Numbered from the stretch's first letter, positions 1 to 13,671 are shown. The stretch: DNA of 64,000 nt from Varroa destructor (GCF_002443255.2 NW_019211455.1:35369472-35433471); one strand, 5' to 3'. Program-made: numbers and translations. The notes: a model not told the origin generated them from the sequence alone.

Positions 1-2858
1 AAGTATGATACAGTCTTATGATGAAGTGTGTCACCACGTCAATGTGAATTTATAGATTTTGACGTGTATAATGTAGTTGGCTATGACGTACTAACCATGT
101 ACATGTTCTCTGGTTAACCCATAAACAACATTACCTGTTATTATATACTTATAAGCCAGCTAAATTAGATCGGAGAATTTAGCAATAGTCAAAAAGCAGA
201 ATTTCCGTTGATTCTCAAAAACCTTGTGCATGGGCAGATTCATTCCATTTTAGTCCAATATGATGCATAATTTTTGTCGAATTTTTTTACTAATGTGCCA
301 AAAACTAGAAAACAGATCCTTTGTTCTAGGTAAATGTATTATATGAAGCAGGGCCTCAGTGGAAATGTTGAGACTTTTAATTTTTTTACTCCAAAAGATA
401 TTTCCAAATTTTAAATATCAAATGAATTATCAAATACGATGGTTATATAATTTAGTATAACGGATGTAATGTTTTACATCTTATTATTTTCTACGTACAA
501 ACCAATCATATTTTATTTTATTTTAGCCATAACCCAAAACAAATCTGTTAAATATAAATGGAAGTAAAATTCGCCAACTCAGAGAAAAATAAGACGTATA
601 ACTGACTTTTTTCTTATTAGCCAATCGTCTTCCCAGAGCTTTCTCAAACAAAGTGCTAAGGGGCAATTCCTTTTCAGAAACTTGCATGTTAGGGTTACGA
701 CAACTTCTGTTATATCGCACACTAAGCAAGCGTATTCACCTGAGTAGTTGCATTTCCGTAGTCAAGCAAGAATAGGAAAATAAAGATAATGGGTACTTGT
801 ACGCGACAGAACATACGTAGAGCTATTTTTATAAACAGTAACTTTGGCGAACAATTATTTAATTAGTGAAAGGAAGGTATGCTAGCTTGGAGCACAAAAC
901 ACTACTAAAGTAGGTGACGTGTTACTCAATAAGGCGAGAGCTGTTTTGCTAAACGCAATAACCCTGTTTATTTTTTATTGTAATAAAATTAAGGTGATTC
1001 AGAGATACAGCTTTTTCATTTTCAAGGACTACCCCCATAGCGAGTACGTCCTGGTATTATGCACACACATATTGCAAGACCACACAGTATGAGAATTTTC
1101 AAGTGCTTTGACTATAAGGGAAATGTAGAGAGTGGTCGGAACCTGCTGCTCAGCGAAGACAAGTGGCATTTCGTGTTAGAGAAGCATAAGAGTTTTCTAT
1201 CATTTTACTGGCAATGCATACTCACAGTATGCTACACCTGACAGAATTGACAATGGACAACTTAATATACTCCAGCGGCCGTGTCTAGTTGTTATGTAAA
1301 AAATAACTGAAATTTCAGTGTCATATTATTAGTTTGACTAATTTTAGGTTATCAGATTGTGCCTACACGTCTACTGTAGATAAAGCTTAAATAAAATCAT
1401 TGCCAATCATAGTTGCTTTTTTGTAATAGTAGCTAACCTTCAGCAATAACTTTCAAAACTCGCAATTTGAAGATTCCTAATGATACAATCTGACCCACGA
1501 ATTCGTTGTCTTCTTTTGAGGCGGACGAGCCCGCCCCCGAAAAGTAGCCGAGGGCAGACTTAAACATGATGATTTCGATGTTTTTCCGTTTCTAACCACC
1601 GTTTCCGTTTCATACACATACACCAAAGGCTGTGGAAATGCCGTAGAGTTACATGCGCGTGTCTAACGTACGTTCGATGGGAAATAACATTGAACAAGGA
1701 ACAAAATTTTCAGGTCACATACATATGCAGACAGTAAATTGCAATGAAAAATTGGTAGCTACGCACAAACGGTGCGGATAGCGGCTGGTGGACTTGCCGT
1801 TCTAACTATTAACAATCGAGCTGTTGTGTGGGTTATGGCTGAGTCGTAGATGGCCCAGTCGAATGACAGCCAGCGAGCTACACACAGACAACCGCCCTCG
1901 CTAGCCGTTCAATACAGCTGGACAACCAATAACAAACACATTTCCCGTACACGAAACATACGCAAGCGACAGTTTCGAATTACATTTCTACGTTGAATTT
2001 GTTAACAATTTGTTCAGAGCAGTGCAGATTGTTCAGAAAAAACTTTAATAATCTATTTGGTGTAAATTCTCACTCGAGTTAATGCCTTCGCCATATTCGA
2101 TTTTACATGTTATATCTAATTTGGTAATGAGATTTTCAACAGGTGATTAATTAATGTGTAGTTGCAAATATATTTTACAGATATATTATTCGAGCGGATG
2201 AATCGAAAAGTAATTCTGTTTATGAAAAACGGAGTTGCTCTATATTGCTTGGTTTTAAGTGTATTACGAATAACAGATGCTATTTCGTATCGCTCTAAAA
2301 CAAGTTTGTTATTGGGAGGTCAAATAGTTGTTTCATTGTACCATGCAAATAAAGGTGGCTTTGCTCCATTGCAGTGTTGGAGCCTTGATTAAGCTTTTAT
2401 ACATCCGAGCAGTCAACAACAGGAGCTCAAAAACAAGAAGGTACTAATTATTCTACAGTTATCCTTTACATAAAAAAGGGTAACGTGGCTTCCATATCAA
2501 GAACGCTATCAGTGTATCTTTAGTTTCTGCAGATAAGAGTAGGTTTTTATTACTTCAATTTAATAAAAGTAGAAAGTACGTTTTTGAAAATCTATAAGAT
2601 ATATTAAATTATTCTAGATAGATAACAATTTATTAGTCATTTCATTGTAAATATTAACTCTCTCATAAGCTCACCCATTCTTTTGTTTCATGACGCTTTT
2701 AAAAGACAAGCATAATCAGTCCGACGAGTAGCATACTACAGCACCATGGTACAACTCATTTATGATCTAATGCAACTCGATGTCAATTTCAAGGTTCTGT
2801 TTTTTGATTGTTTTGGTTGATTCAGAAATCTTCATTTAAATACAGCATTTTTTCATCT

Positions 2859-2922
<64 letters not shown>

Positions 2923-5068
2923 GAGCTATCGAAAAATATTGATCGTTTCAAGCTAAAATTAAAGCAAATACTTTTTTGTATTTTAAAATAGTTGTATTGA
3001 ACTTTATATGTGATATTTTGATCGATGAGCTTATGCTATTTTTGATAATATTACTGTACCATCACTATAGAACTCCTCTGGTTGGTGAAAAGTTATGACA
3101 ACTTATTTTTATATGCCTCCATTGAAACTAAATTCACAACGTTAAAGGGATCTTGCGGAGATCAAAAGTAAAAGGTTACCTTCTCATTCAAAATGCGGGC
3201 TATACGGGAGATGTATTAAACTTTCCCATCGAAGTTCTTTCGACTGTTGCTAGGTGGTTAGAGATACACCTGGTGTAATATTGCCATGGTAGAAGGCTTT
3301 TTTTTGTTCATTAGTCCCGGTGGATTTTTTTCAGTGGCTTGTTGCAGTTTGTTTTAATTTTTGACAGTAAAAGCCCGAACCAATTGCTTTGCCAGGCAGC
3401 AGCAACTCATAATGGATAATTCCTTTCCAGTTCCACTAAATACATCACCTACTTTGCCGTCAGACTGAACTTCGCCACGGACTGCAGATTCACTCTTTAT
3501 TTCCCATAATAAATCGTTTTAAAGGAGGCTCAATCTCGCTGCGTCTCTGTAGTTTCGCAGACGAAAATACGATCAAGTAACTCCTTTTGCATAAATTCCT
3601 ACGGTATCCAAACATCAAGGTTTTTGTTGTAACCAGCACTCTTTGAATGGCTTAAAACCGTTTGGTGGTGGCTATTTAGTTCTTTGGCAGGATCATGGCA
3701 ACGGTCGCAATATTTTTATCAATTCATTCGTCGACCAATGCGAGAATCAGCCTTTAAGTCGAAATTTCTAGGACAAATGTAGGATACAGATTCATCCTTG
3801 GAACATCTCTTACAAAAATGCATCTTGATTATAAACAGCATACATTTTTATGGGCATGGGCAGAATATGTCTTTTTATCGTAATAAAATTATAAAATATT
3901 ACAATTATTTTTAGAACTTTCATTTGTTTTACGGGTGCTCTATCATGGGTCAGAATAAAGGCAATAAAATGATTTACGTATGTCTTCTACTGTCAAATTT
4001 CGGCCTTCAAATGACACCAATGCCAACCCGACCCATATTGCTTAAAAATATATGCCTTCAAAACTATCTAACTAGAAAATACAGTTTTGATCTACCACCA
4101 GATACCAATTAATTTTCTATTATTTATTTTTCTCTTAAACAAGTCCAGCCTATCGATTTTAGCGGAAATGAATTTACACTTCATACGTATAAAAAAAGAC
4201 GCTACACTTGAAATTACATGTTTAGTAAAAACGCATTTGTATGTTAAGGCTACAAACAAAGTTTTCTTAAGCTAATAAAAACGTCCTGTGGTACGGGTAT
4301 CGGGCTAATACCATGTTGAGAATGTGTTGAGCAAAACCTATGTGTGGATGTGCAACACAGTCTTTGATAAATGAGTTCATGCACCATCGTCGAGCCAAAA
4401 ATTTTTGAAGTCAGTTACCGTATGCTTGCTATTAATTTGTGATGTTCAACAATCGAGATAACTGACAAAAAAACCCTTGCCTTTAAAAACATTAAAGAAA
4501 AGAGAAATACTTCCAGTATTTACTGTTTGTCCAGTGTTCCGGTGAGGAACGATAGAGTAGTAAAACAGAACAAGAAGTGAGTACACGAAGGAGCAGGGAC
4601 TATTATAGGAGAGTCCAATCAGTCATTCAATCTATGTACCCTTGTACTATAATCTAATAATAGACTTTACTTTTTCGAGTGTATATAGAGAATGGTTCAA
4701 TTTATTATTTCTTTAAAGTTTTAGTACGTAAAGTAAATGACTGTGTTTAAAAGCACTTATGAAGGACTTAAATTTCTTGTGTTTGGTCTTACTGTAGAAC
4801 ATTCTGTATCTGGTAGTAAATGCAAGCGTTAACTGTATGTTTTAGGATCTTGATGACTAAATTATTTGAGTGAATGCTGTACACGATGACAAGGTTTTCA
4901 CTGGCCCTTTGTTGTATACATGCTAAATGCGTCAAGCATTTATCTTTCTATTTGACATGTTCGACCGCATGTAACTGTTGCACACTACTACTATACAGAT
5001 GTTAATTTATTCTGTCTCTGAGCAAGCTCCGTGCTGATTATAAATGCGGTTCTAAAAAGACGGATCAT
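1..5068. other. Intergenic, no gene recognised
   Basis: AT-rich sequence without an exon I can support. Short open frames occur (for example 523-729 on the - strand and 2162-2392 on the + strand), but none has a recognisable domain or convincing splice sites. An (AT)n tract lies at 2862-2923. A somewhat GC-richer stretch at about 1780-1960 shows no recognisable content. Confidence 0.6.
2862..2923. repeat. (AT)n microsatellite
   Basis: About 62 bases of alternating AT with one CA interruption near 2909. It is a simple repeat in intergenic DNA. Confidence 0.95.
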
Positions 5069-5070
5069 TT

Positions 5071-5143
5071 AAATATGGCGCCATCGTAGCTGACGGTCTG
5101 ATGGTAAGAAAAATTCTCCCTCACACAAACAGACGAACACATG
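5071..5143 (+). promoter_or_regulatory. Conserved upstream blocks of MED14 copy A
   Basis: Two exact blocks are shared with the region upstream of MED14 copy B: AAATATGGCGCCAT at 5071-5084 (14659-14672 in B) and CAGACGAACACATG at 5130-5143 (14715-14728 in B). Their spacing is 59 bases here and 56 in B. The sequence around them is poorly conserved, so these blocks were probably kept by selection as promoter or leader elements. The first block contains ATGGCGCC, close to the YY1-type core AAnATGGCG. The transcription start cannot be placed from sequence alone. Confidence 0.5.
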
Positions 5144-5205
5144 GAGGCAGTACATGTATTTGACTGAACTTGTTCGCACCAGAGTTGATGTTTCCGTTTT
5201 GCAAG

Positions 5206-5320
5206 ATGGCTTTTAATTCTTGGTTGGATAAGATGCTAATCAGTACAGCGCATTGTTGTTCAAAATGATCGCACCGCTTGGGCGCAGTGTGCTGTACAAC
5301 TCAATTCCGGCGTGTTCCAG
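5206..5320 (+). other. MED14: Probable 5' leader exon of MED14 copy A, with uORF
   Basis: This segment aligns with 14826-14931 upstream of copy B, and both end at a good donor (TTCCAG|GTGAGT here, TTCAG|GTGCGA in B). It holds a 20-codon upstream ORF at 5206-5268, whose start lies in CAAGATGGC. The uORF stop overlaps a second ATG (5265) in the sequence AAAATGATC. From that ATG the frame stays open to the donor and joins the first coding exon in frame, adding 26 residues before the annotated start. The exon's 5' end is unknown. The splice to 7366 is inferred from the homologous donor and acceptor pairs. Confidence 0.5.
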
Positions 5321-6289
5321 GTGAGTTCATGGTAAAAAATATTAGTAACTACATAGAAAGAGAGTTAATGGGGTATCCATTGTTTATTGCCTAATGAACT
5401 CGCGGTTTCTTTGTCGTTGTATATTTATATTATGTGCAATAATACGTGCAACAAGAACCGTTTATTTATTTAAGATGTGTGAATTATATTTTGGTAAAAT
5501 GTAAAGATAGATACAACTTAAGTCACACCTACTCGGCACTACCTAGTACAAATATCTAATTCTCACCATGAACATTTATGACGTAAAGACGATTATTAGA
5601 ACTCAAGTTCGCCCTAGTGCAAATTCTTTTATAAAAATCGATGCAGACTATGTTTTTAGGTAGAAGTTAAGGAGAAGTCGAAAGGAGGGCGCAGAAATGA
5701 TTAATTTCAGTGTCCATTTTTGTTAACAGTTACTTTCTTATTTGTAAATCTATTTTTAGCGAGCGTAACGAAGTAGAGTATTAATCTAGTTCATTATTAT
5801 TAATTTTGATTATTTGTCCAACGAACGTTGTAGACATTCTTAGTATGTTTGTTTCTCTATGCATTCATACTTGCCCCTTTTTAAAACGTTACTTATTGTA
5901 TCGTATTTTCTAAATACATTCCCATGTGTATTTAGATACATTTATGTTTTGTATTTTGCAATATTTTGTAATGTTTTGTAAATGAAAGGATTCTCTAGCT
6001 TTGTATCCTTACGTAAGTTGCTATGTTGATTTGGTACTAACGAAGGAACCGCCATAACCAACACTGCTAACCAACTATTCCCCGTACTACCGAAGATTTA
6101 ACATTATACATACATAATTTCGGATATATTTTGCTTTGTTGTTCTCAGTATTTTAAAAGCTATAAGCAGTAAATAAATTAGCCATAAAAGGAATGTGTTC
6201 GGTCTGATATATCAATACCATTCAGGCAGATCGTGAGCCGTCCAGGTGGATTATGGTAGTGTAGCAAAGCTTTGATAGCTATCCCCATC

Positions 6290-6376
6290 GGCCCCCGGCA
6301 GATTTCGTTTCGCGCTGGGGCCAGCTATCTAAGGCCATGCCTAACGACAGTACCGGATGTAAAACCGAAAATATTT
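6290..6376 (+). mobile_element. SINE-like repeat, copy 1
   Basis: The body at 6303-6363 aligns with 7184-7245 (one-base length difference, roughly two-thirds identical). Shared blocks are CGTTTCGCGCT, TAACG and GATGTAAA. The end resembles the inverted copy near 42.12 kb (AGTACC, then GTAAAAC). The tRNA-like head is too decayed here to show clear box A and box B. Confidence 0.35.
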
Positions 6377-7140
6377 ACTATGGGATACTCCCTCATGGCT
6401 CTCGGCAACCGTATCAGGAAAGCTCTTGATGAACTCGACATATGTAACCATTAAGTCAGCTCAGTATTTTCGTACGAGACAGAGCCATTAGGGGCTATTA
6501 CCGAATGTTGGAAAGTGTTTCCTAAATAATACTTTTTGGCTTATTAACATGACCTTTACAGCGGCATCCTGTTGTTATGTGCGTCTATTTGAAGTAGTGA
6601 TATAACATATGCAGATGTATCACTGTCACCCTTACAACTGCATAGCATTGCCGCACTTTTACAGTACTGCTAGCAAAGACAAACCTGATCAGTTCTTTAG
6701 GTTTACGTGGTATTTGGTTATAGGTACCAAGGTGTTTCTTCATAAAAAAGTTTAGCTCAAGTTACAATAATGTCTTAATTAAACAATCTGTTTTGAGTAT
6801 CACATGAAATGCATAGAATGGCCATAGTCATAGAAAAGTTGAATAGACGTTTCATTTTTGATTTAATCATTGGCATACAATGTAGCTAAAATAATGTTTG
6901 TATACGGAGATGAAATACATTGAAATATTCTGGGGCATGGTGCATTCTGACGTATTATGTAGCCACTCTGGGAATCTTGGGTAGATGTGACATATAGCTT
7001 TTATAGTCACCCACAGTTTAGAACAATTTTTTTTGTATCGGTGTGAGCGTCCCAATGTATTTAATACCTTCCCTATGACAGCTTCGTGGGTAATCAGAAT
7101 GATATTAAATGAGTAAATCTGGTCAAAATAGCCTAATTTT

Positions 7141-7250
7141 AGGGACACAGGGTGGTTTAGGTTCGGATCCGGGCACAAACACACTTCGTTTCGCGCTAAG
7201 AGGCAGCCGTGTGATGGAATGTCTAACGGCATTGCTTGATGTAAATTTTG
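7141..7250 (+). mobile_element. SINE-like repeat, copy 2
   Basis: It carries GGTTCGGATCC, close to the RNA polymerase III box B consensus, followed by the same body as the 6.3 kb copy. A tRNA-derived SINE is the simplest reading. No poly(A) tail or target-site duplication is clear, so the element is old. Confidence 0.4.
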
Positions 7251-7384
7251 ACAAATTAAGTTTTAAATACTATGCTCTCGTACCTATGTTTCCTAGGTTT
7301 AAACAATTACTAACAACATAATTGTTGTTAGTCATTAATAGTCAACTATATTGATGCCTTTTCAGGACGAACAAGGCAATAGGC

Positions 7385-10300
7385 ATGGCGGGTGGAGGAA
7401 GTGTTCCACAAACCGGTGCAGGGGGGCCTGCCACTATTCCTCTCGGTCGATTAATTGATTTCGTTTTGCAGCAGACCTACCACGAATTGACCGTGTTAGC
7501 TGAACTTCTACCCCGCAAATCGGATATGGAACGTAAAATCGAGATTACGACTTTTACGAACACAACGCGACAGCTCTTCGTGCGTCTTCTAGCATTAGTG
7601 AAATGGGCGGCCAGCGCAGGAAAGGTGGAGAAATGCGCATCCATGGTAAATTTTTTGGACAAGCAAAGTTTATTGTTCATTGAGGCCGCAGACATGTTTG
7701 CGCTGCTTGCCAGAGATACCCTCGTACAAGCACGATTACCTAGTTTCCATATTCCGTGCGCTGCCGAGATCTTGACTACAGGGACGTACTCGCGTTTGCC
7801 GACGTGTATACGCGATAAAATTGTGCCCCCTGACCCGATCTCTACAGAAGACAAGCGTTCCACACTTAAACATCTCAATCGTATTATTCAGTATCGCCTC
7901 GTTTCTTCAGAGCTTCCTCCGCAGATGAGCTCAATAAATATTAAACGCGGACGCGTCATATTTCGTGTTGACAACGAGTTTGAAGTTAGCCTAACGCTGA
8001 TGGGGGACGGGCCGCAGGTGCCATGGAGACTACTATCCATTAATATCCTCGTCGAAGATAAGGACACTGGCGATTGTCGAGCATTGGTATGACTTTCCTG
8101 TATATATATTCAATAACCTTCAATGCGACTTAAAGTGCTCGTTTGGATCAATTTTAGACCGGTATCTATTTAAGCAATGTTAGGGGCCGCTGATTCAACA
8201 TCCGCAGTGCAGTATTAAAGTAACGCATCTCCAAGGGTACACAGCGCAAGAAAATATGAGTAGTAGTATTATAATCCACTTTACTTTAAGGTCGCTAAGC
8301 TTATTTGACTTTATATATACAAGCGGTGTATACAAGCCAGGGTGTTGTTATAGTTTTCTTGAAAGATATTAACCTTTCAACTAATACAATCATTTAATCT
8401 ATGTAGATTATACTAATACTATTTTTGTGCTTATATTTTTAATATCGCAGGTTCATCCTTTGCAAATCAACTATATCCACCAGCTGATCCAGTCGCGCCT
8501 CGTAGATCATCCGAAGCCGCTACACGAACTATTTGAATGTCTTCATTTCTTTTGCCTCAGTTTGCAACTCGAAGTAGTACATTCCCAAATTTTACGCCTG
8601 TGCCGCGAACGATTGGGTGATTCCGTTCGTATTGAAGAGTACGTCCCAGGCAGTTCCCTCCGGTTACATTTCTGGCGTGAGCATATCTCTTTGCTCGACC
8701 ACCGGCCATTCGTACTGATGGTGCATGTTGACGCAGAGCAGCCCTGTAAGCCTTTGCAGGTGTCGCACTCGCCGGAAATTACTGAAAAAGCGGAGCAGAT
8801 TTGGGTCGAACCGTGTATTCGATCAGAGTTCCTTTCGATCGAGAAACTGCTCATTCAAACGATACACATTCGATCACGTCAAAAGCTCGCCTATTTGAAG
8901 GAAACTTATCTGAAGGAATTGCTGCCGGTAGGTGTTGAATGCACCCTCTCTGGAAGTCCACCGCTGTTGCAATTGCCTGTGGTACATCCATGTTCGTCGT
9001 CGGAACATCTTGTTTTAACTGTGGACACACACACTGGATATATCATGGCATTCGTGCCACAATATGAGCCGCCTATGGTGACGGAATTGCAGGACACTAT
9101 CAATAACCTTGTTAAGGGGGCGCAACCTGCACTGAGAGCTCGCCTAGCTTCGGCAACCCTCAGCCTTAAATTTTGGATGACGTTGAAGCGATGCAAAAAA
9201 ACCGTGCAACATTTACCCGTTCTTGCCATGGACACGAATCCGTTTGTGCAGGCACCGGAAGAGCACCGTATCAATCAACTAAGCAAGTACTCGTTGTTTG
9301 TCAAACTTTGCAAACATGCCCACTACTACGTCATCATAGACCTCCAAGCTGAGAGACCTTCAGATAACATTGAATTCCGTTATTACCTCATGAGCATCAC
9401 AAGTGAGTTATTACATGAATATATACGTTCTCTTATATGTACTAACAATATACTAAAAATAAAAAGCTTAGTGTGGATAGGATAAAGAAAATTGACATTT
9501 CTGTTGCATTTTAAGTTTGTAGTAATAATCTTTCATGATTCATAGTTAGTTTGAATATTCATTACTAGCTTGACAGGTCTGTCTCCTCAAAAGGGGGTTT
9601 TAGCTGAAGTAGCATAAAATACGTTTAGCTGTTTTAATATTTTCTAATATCTTTACCTTTTATTTTTGAAACACTAAGATCGTTGTTATCGCGGTATCAT
9701 TGCAGGCGACAATCGTCTGAGCAGCTTTTACGAACTGGACGCCCATTCAATCGTACACGGTCCATGCACTGATGTTGATATCCTTACGTCGTCAACTTCA
9801 GTTATAGGCTTGTCAAGTTCGATTCATAGCAGTTCATCGAATGCACTTAAGCGGCCTTCGAGCTCTCAGGAGAAACCGGTTTTAACGAAGAAGCCAAAGT
9901 GTTCAGATTATTTTTTTAGCGATATCGCTCATATTGTGGCCTTCTGCGATGATCGCTTACCATTTTGTTCGCTCACTCGCGAATTGGAATCGCGGGGCAT
10001 CAGTCATCGAGGTTTGCAGATAGAAGGTGCTCAAACGAACTTTTGCGTCAACGTCGTACAAATGCCACTAACCAGAGATAATGGGCTGTCAGAGGAGGTT
10101 GCTGGGGAGCTTCGTCATTCCCTTCTAAGTTGTACTTTTCGCCTTCAGGTTAAAGGTATTAAGGCATGGCTATGCAAACTGGTTTTTCACGACTGCCCGT
10201 TAACTACAAGCAACGTACGCGAACGAGGTGCCACAAGGCCCGTCTATTTCATGTACGATTTTTCCCAGAATAATACGGCGGCCGTCGTTGAAGGATGGTT

Positions 10301-12380
10301 AGCTGATTGGGCTGTCGTGTGCAAACTTTATGGGGTAGTGGCAAGGTACGTAAGTGACATGAAGAAACCGAAGCATGCACCATTACTCGAGATGTTTGAG
10401 GTACGATCATATACTTACACGAGACTGACATTAGCGTACGGATCGGAAAAGAATGATACGGTCACTATCTCATGGTCGACAGTGGAGCGTCGTTTCCAAC
10501 TTGTTTTTGGAGTAGTGGGCCCATCAGTTAGCGCGACGAATCCGCACGCCACTATCGCACATCAATTATCATATGATTTCAACCAGCATGAAAGTGTCAT
10601 CCAGTTGGTACAAGCCCTTCGAGATACGTACCGGCCACTGTTGTCACTTTCACGTCTACCATCGACTCCGCAACTGGGTGTGATAAACTCGCGGCCGACC
10701 GTCCCTGTCCAAACCTTCGTAATTATCCCCCAGTCATCGACTTGCTTCAAGCTGATTTATCGGGGGAATTATTGCCTGGAGGTGCAGTGTCGCAAGGATG
10801 ACGGTTGCGTTATAATTCGTGACGGTGCGTTCAGCCATTTCGACAAGGGCCGGCACGTCGAGGAGTTTGTGCCGATACCGGACTTGCGGGATTTTCTGGG
10901 CAAATTCACGGGCGGATGTGAGGCACCACAGGATACCGAGAATCCTGTTTCACCGGTGGAACTAGAAAGTGTCGACGCGTTTCTCTCTCCATCACAGGCA
11001 AAGGGCGCCGCCAGCTCGCCTGCAAGTAATCGTTCGGCAACTGCAGACAATGCCCTTCGTTTCCCACAACACCATCCAATGACACCACCATCGAATCCAC
11101 ATACCCCTGCTTCGCCTCATCCGTCGATGCTGCATTCGAATTATACCGCCTCACCTAATTCGTCTTTTGTACACACTCCGTCAAACGTACCGCCTAGTAG
11201 TCCGTTGGCGCCTCCACCGTCATCGCCATACCCCGTTAACTCACCACATATGACATCACCGTCACCGTCACCTGCACAGCAGCCACCCTCGCAACAAAGT
11301 TTTGCCACAGCCGCTGCTGCCAACGATCCCACTTCACCGGCATTCCCACTGTTGTCTGCTTCGCCTGCCAACGCATGGCCATCCTCCCCGGCTCCACCTC
11401 GTCCTTCACCACGACCATTTCAACCATCGCCAGGGGGACCGTCGCCTGCACAGCCACCGAGTGTGGAGGTGCGTCAGCCACCTATAATGTCTCGCGTGGC
11501 ATCCCCGCATCCAGGAAACTGGGTAGCAGCTATGCCGATTGTACTTACGCATGAGAAACTCGATCAGCTCTGCAGCTTTACTTCGCCAGGGCCTTCACCT
11601 GTAGAGCGCTTTTTAGGTTGTGCATTCATGCGTAACTTTATTCAACGGTACGAAGAAAGCGCACAGGGAAGAACGGTAACTGGCTTGATTCCAGATTCTG
11701 GCATCGTTACATTCCGGCTCGACCCTCTTGTCTATCGGGTGTCTCTTAATCCGTCAACAATGCAGGCGTTACATGTCAAAATCTCACCAATAGATCCCAA
11801 TAAGGAACAGCTGTTTACTGTGGATGAAATTCAAGTTGTGGAACGTTACTTCGACGCAAAAGTGGCGTCCATTCCCTACAAACCTAACGCGTTTATATCA
11901 TTCTATCGGTTAATGAGCTGCACACAGCGGGTCCTTCGTGACTTCATCCAACTTATGAGACTCGAATTATGTCCTCCACAAACTCCAATGTTCCGCTGGA
12001 ACTTCCAATTATGTCTGACGATTCCACCGGCTGTGCCGCAGATTGCACCTCCTGGCATGACTTCGATGTTAATAGTGCGTAACAAGATGCTTTTTTTCAT
12101 GCAGTTGTCGCCTGCAGGACCGCAAAACGACTCTTCAAATGGCCAAATTAATCTACCAGGTCAGCCATTACTTGTTATACCGTTGGTTTACGACTTCCAG
12201 ACAAATTCGATAACCATTGCTGCCGATCGTCGTAGCAACGGTGAATTAAGCGGGCAGACCCTTCAAGCAATGAATATCATAAACCAGATTTTACGTCAAG
12301 GCCCTGAATATCAGAACAATGGCGAATGTACCATTTTTACTTCAATACGTGACGTGCTTACTCAACTAGTTATTAGTTAG
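7385..12380 (+). CDS. MED14: Mediator complex subunit 14, tandem copy A
   Basis: MED14 is the backbone that joins the head, middle and tail of Mediator, the nuclear complex linking activators to RNA polymerase II. Coding exons are 7385-8086 (exon from 7366), 8451-9402 and 9706-12380. Introns of 364 and 303 bases are GT-AG, and phases agree (0, then 1). The product is 1442 aa; human MED14 is about 1454. Visible parts are an N-terminal Med14 domain ([11 protein letters not shown], residues about 18-28), a conserved middle ([19 protein letters not shown]), a two-part basic stretch like a nuclear import signal (about 599-616), a Pro/Ser/Thr-rich linker (about 975-1155) and a C-terminal domain ending near [13 protein letters not shown]. 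The start is the ATG matching the second ATG of copy B; copy B's first ATG is ACG here. Nothing breaks the frame. The nearest AATAAA downstream is at 12721. I am very sure of the family; the exact N-terminus is less sure. Confidence 0.95.
8155..8240 (+). mobile_element. Decayed tRNA-like (SINE) remnant in intron 2 of copy A
   Basis: It matches the better preserved tRNA-like stretch at 17000-17090 in the same intron of copy B through TTAAGC, GCTGATTC and AGTA(T)TAAAG blocks. The shared position suggests insertion before the gene duplicated. It is too decayed here to identify alone. Confidence 0.35.
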
Positions 12381-12720
12381 GTGATACATGCGTTTTACCG
12401 CTAATGTACGGCAAGTAAAATGGTGGAACTGTAAAAGGTTGCTTACACATATATTAATAGGAAGTGAACAGCGGCCAAGTTAATTAATGGTGTCGGAACA
12501 TTGCAGCGCATACGGCGAACAAAAACATAAATATCATTTTTGAACAAAAGCACTGCCAAATTGTATGCAGGCCTCTTAAGAATTTGTTTTCCCCTGGCAT
12601 TATGTTCCTACATGTAGATAGGTCAGCCAAATGGAGTCTTTTGCCCTTCTCTTTAAGTTTATTGTACAAAGAAACATGCTGCATATATATAACGCGTAAA
12701 ACCCTAGACAGTTGCTAGGT

Positions 12721-12726
12721 AATAAA
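12721..12726 (+). terminator. Candidate poly(A) signal, MED14 copy A
   Basis: AATAAA about 340 bases after the stop codon, the first canonical signal there. Copy B has one much closer to its stop, so the two 3' untranslated regions probably differ in length. Confidence 0.35.
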
Positions 12727-13645
12727 TATCACTGTATTATTCAGAGAATTAGGCTTTACCCTTGTAAATAGAGCTCAGTCCTGATAGAAGTGAAGCGTAA
12801 AATTCAACATTACAAACAGATGTAAATTCAATAGTAAAAATGGAGTAATATATTACTGACGAACGACTTCTGATATGTAGTCAGCTCGGTAAGCCAGGTT
12901 AATGGCGCCTTTATATTCGTGTGTTTTTAATTTAACATTTTAGTATTTAAAGTTATTTCTAAAAGAGACTTCTTTCTTACTTTACCGCTATCCTTAAATC
13001 CCGCTATAGTAAAACTGCAGTTATGCATAGATATTACTAGGTTCAAAATAAGATGTACGGTAGTTACTTCGAATCTTATTCATTGGCATTAGTTCTTCTT
13101 TGATCCTGATTTCCAAACAATATTCGCATGCATAATCACTAGAAATACGTATATACTAAACAGTTTCTATTTCGAGTCTAACTTCTCAAAATTAAAGCGT
13201 CGTAAAACGTACATAGTCCTTCGGCTCGCCTTTTATAACATTTCTAGGATGTGTTTCAAGTACCTTATAGGGCACAGTAATTGTACCCAGATCATGAATA
13301 AAGGTATCCTATGGAAACTGGGGGTGAAGACTGGTAAGTGCTCAGTTCGAGAAGGTTGTATATTTTTAAATAAAAACCTACCGGTAACGGTGCTTTAGAA
13401 AAGTAATATATCTTAAGTACACAAAATATTACAAAAAAAACTTGCAAGTATTAAGTTCAGCTTACTCTCGTTTTGCGCTGTAATGAAATTGGAATTTCAA
13501 AAATTACTATGGTGAACAATAATAAAAAAAAAAATATTCATCTGAGTACGATAAAAATGATGTTATTAACGACAACAACCGTTGCCAGTAACAGCCTATG
13601 AGCACGTTCAGATTTAGGGTCACTTCTATTTAATGTTCTGTTACC

Positions 13646-13671
13646 AGCGCCATCTCGCACGAGATGGTGCT
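13646..13671. repeat. Near-perfect 12-base inverted repeat
   Basis: AGCGCCATCTCG (13646-13657) faces CGAGATGGTGCT (13660-13671) across a two-base gap; one pair is G:T. Such a tight dyad is better read as a protein-binding site than as an RNA hairpin. Confidence 0.8.

Larger units (their letters stand above)
5321..7365 (+). other. Intron 1 of MED14 copy A
   Basis: Inferred 2045-base intron between the leader exon and the first coding exon. It carries two diverged copies of one SINE-like repeat (about 6290-6376 and 7141-7250). The open frames seen here on both strands fall on or around those repeats and are not supported as genes. Confidence 0.45.

Noticed and set aside
523..729. Open frame on the - strand with a Lys/Arg-rich stretch
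   Set aside because: No family resemblance and no usable donor; base composition is like the surrounding DNA.
6867..7321. Overlapping open frames on both strands in MED14 copy A intron 1
   Set aside because: They coincide with the SINE-like repeat, are not shared with copy B and have no domain.
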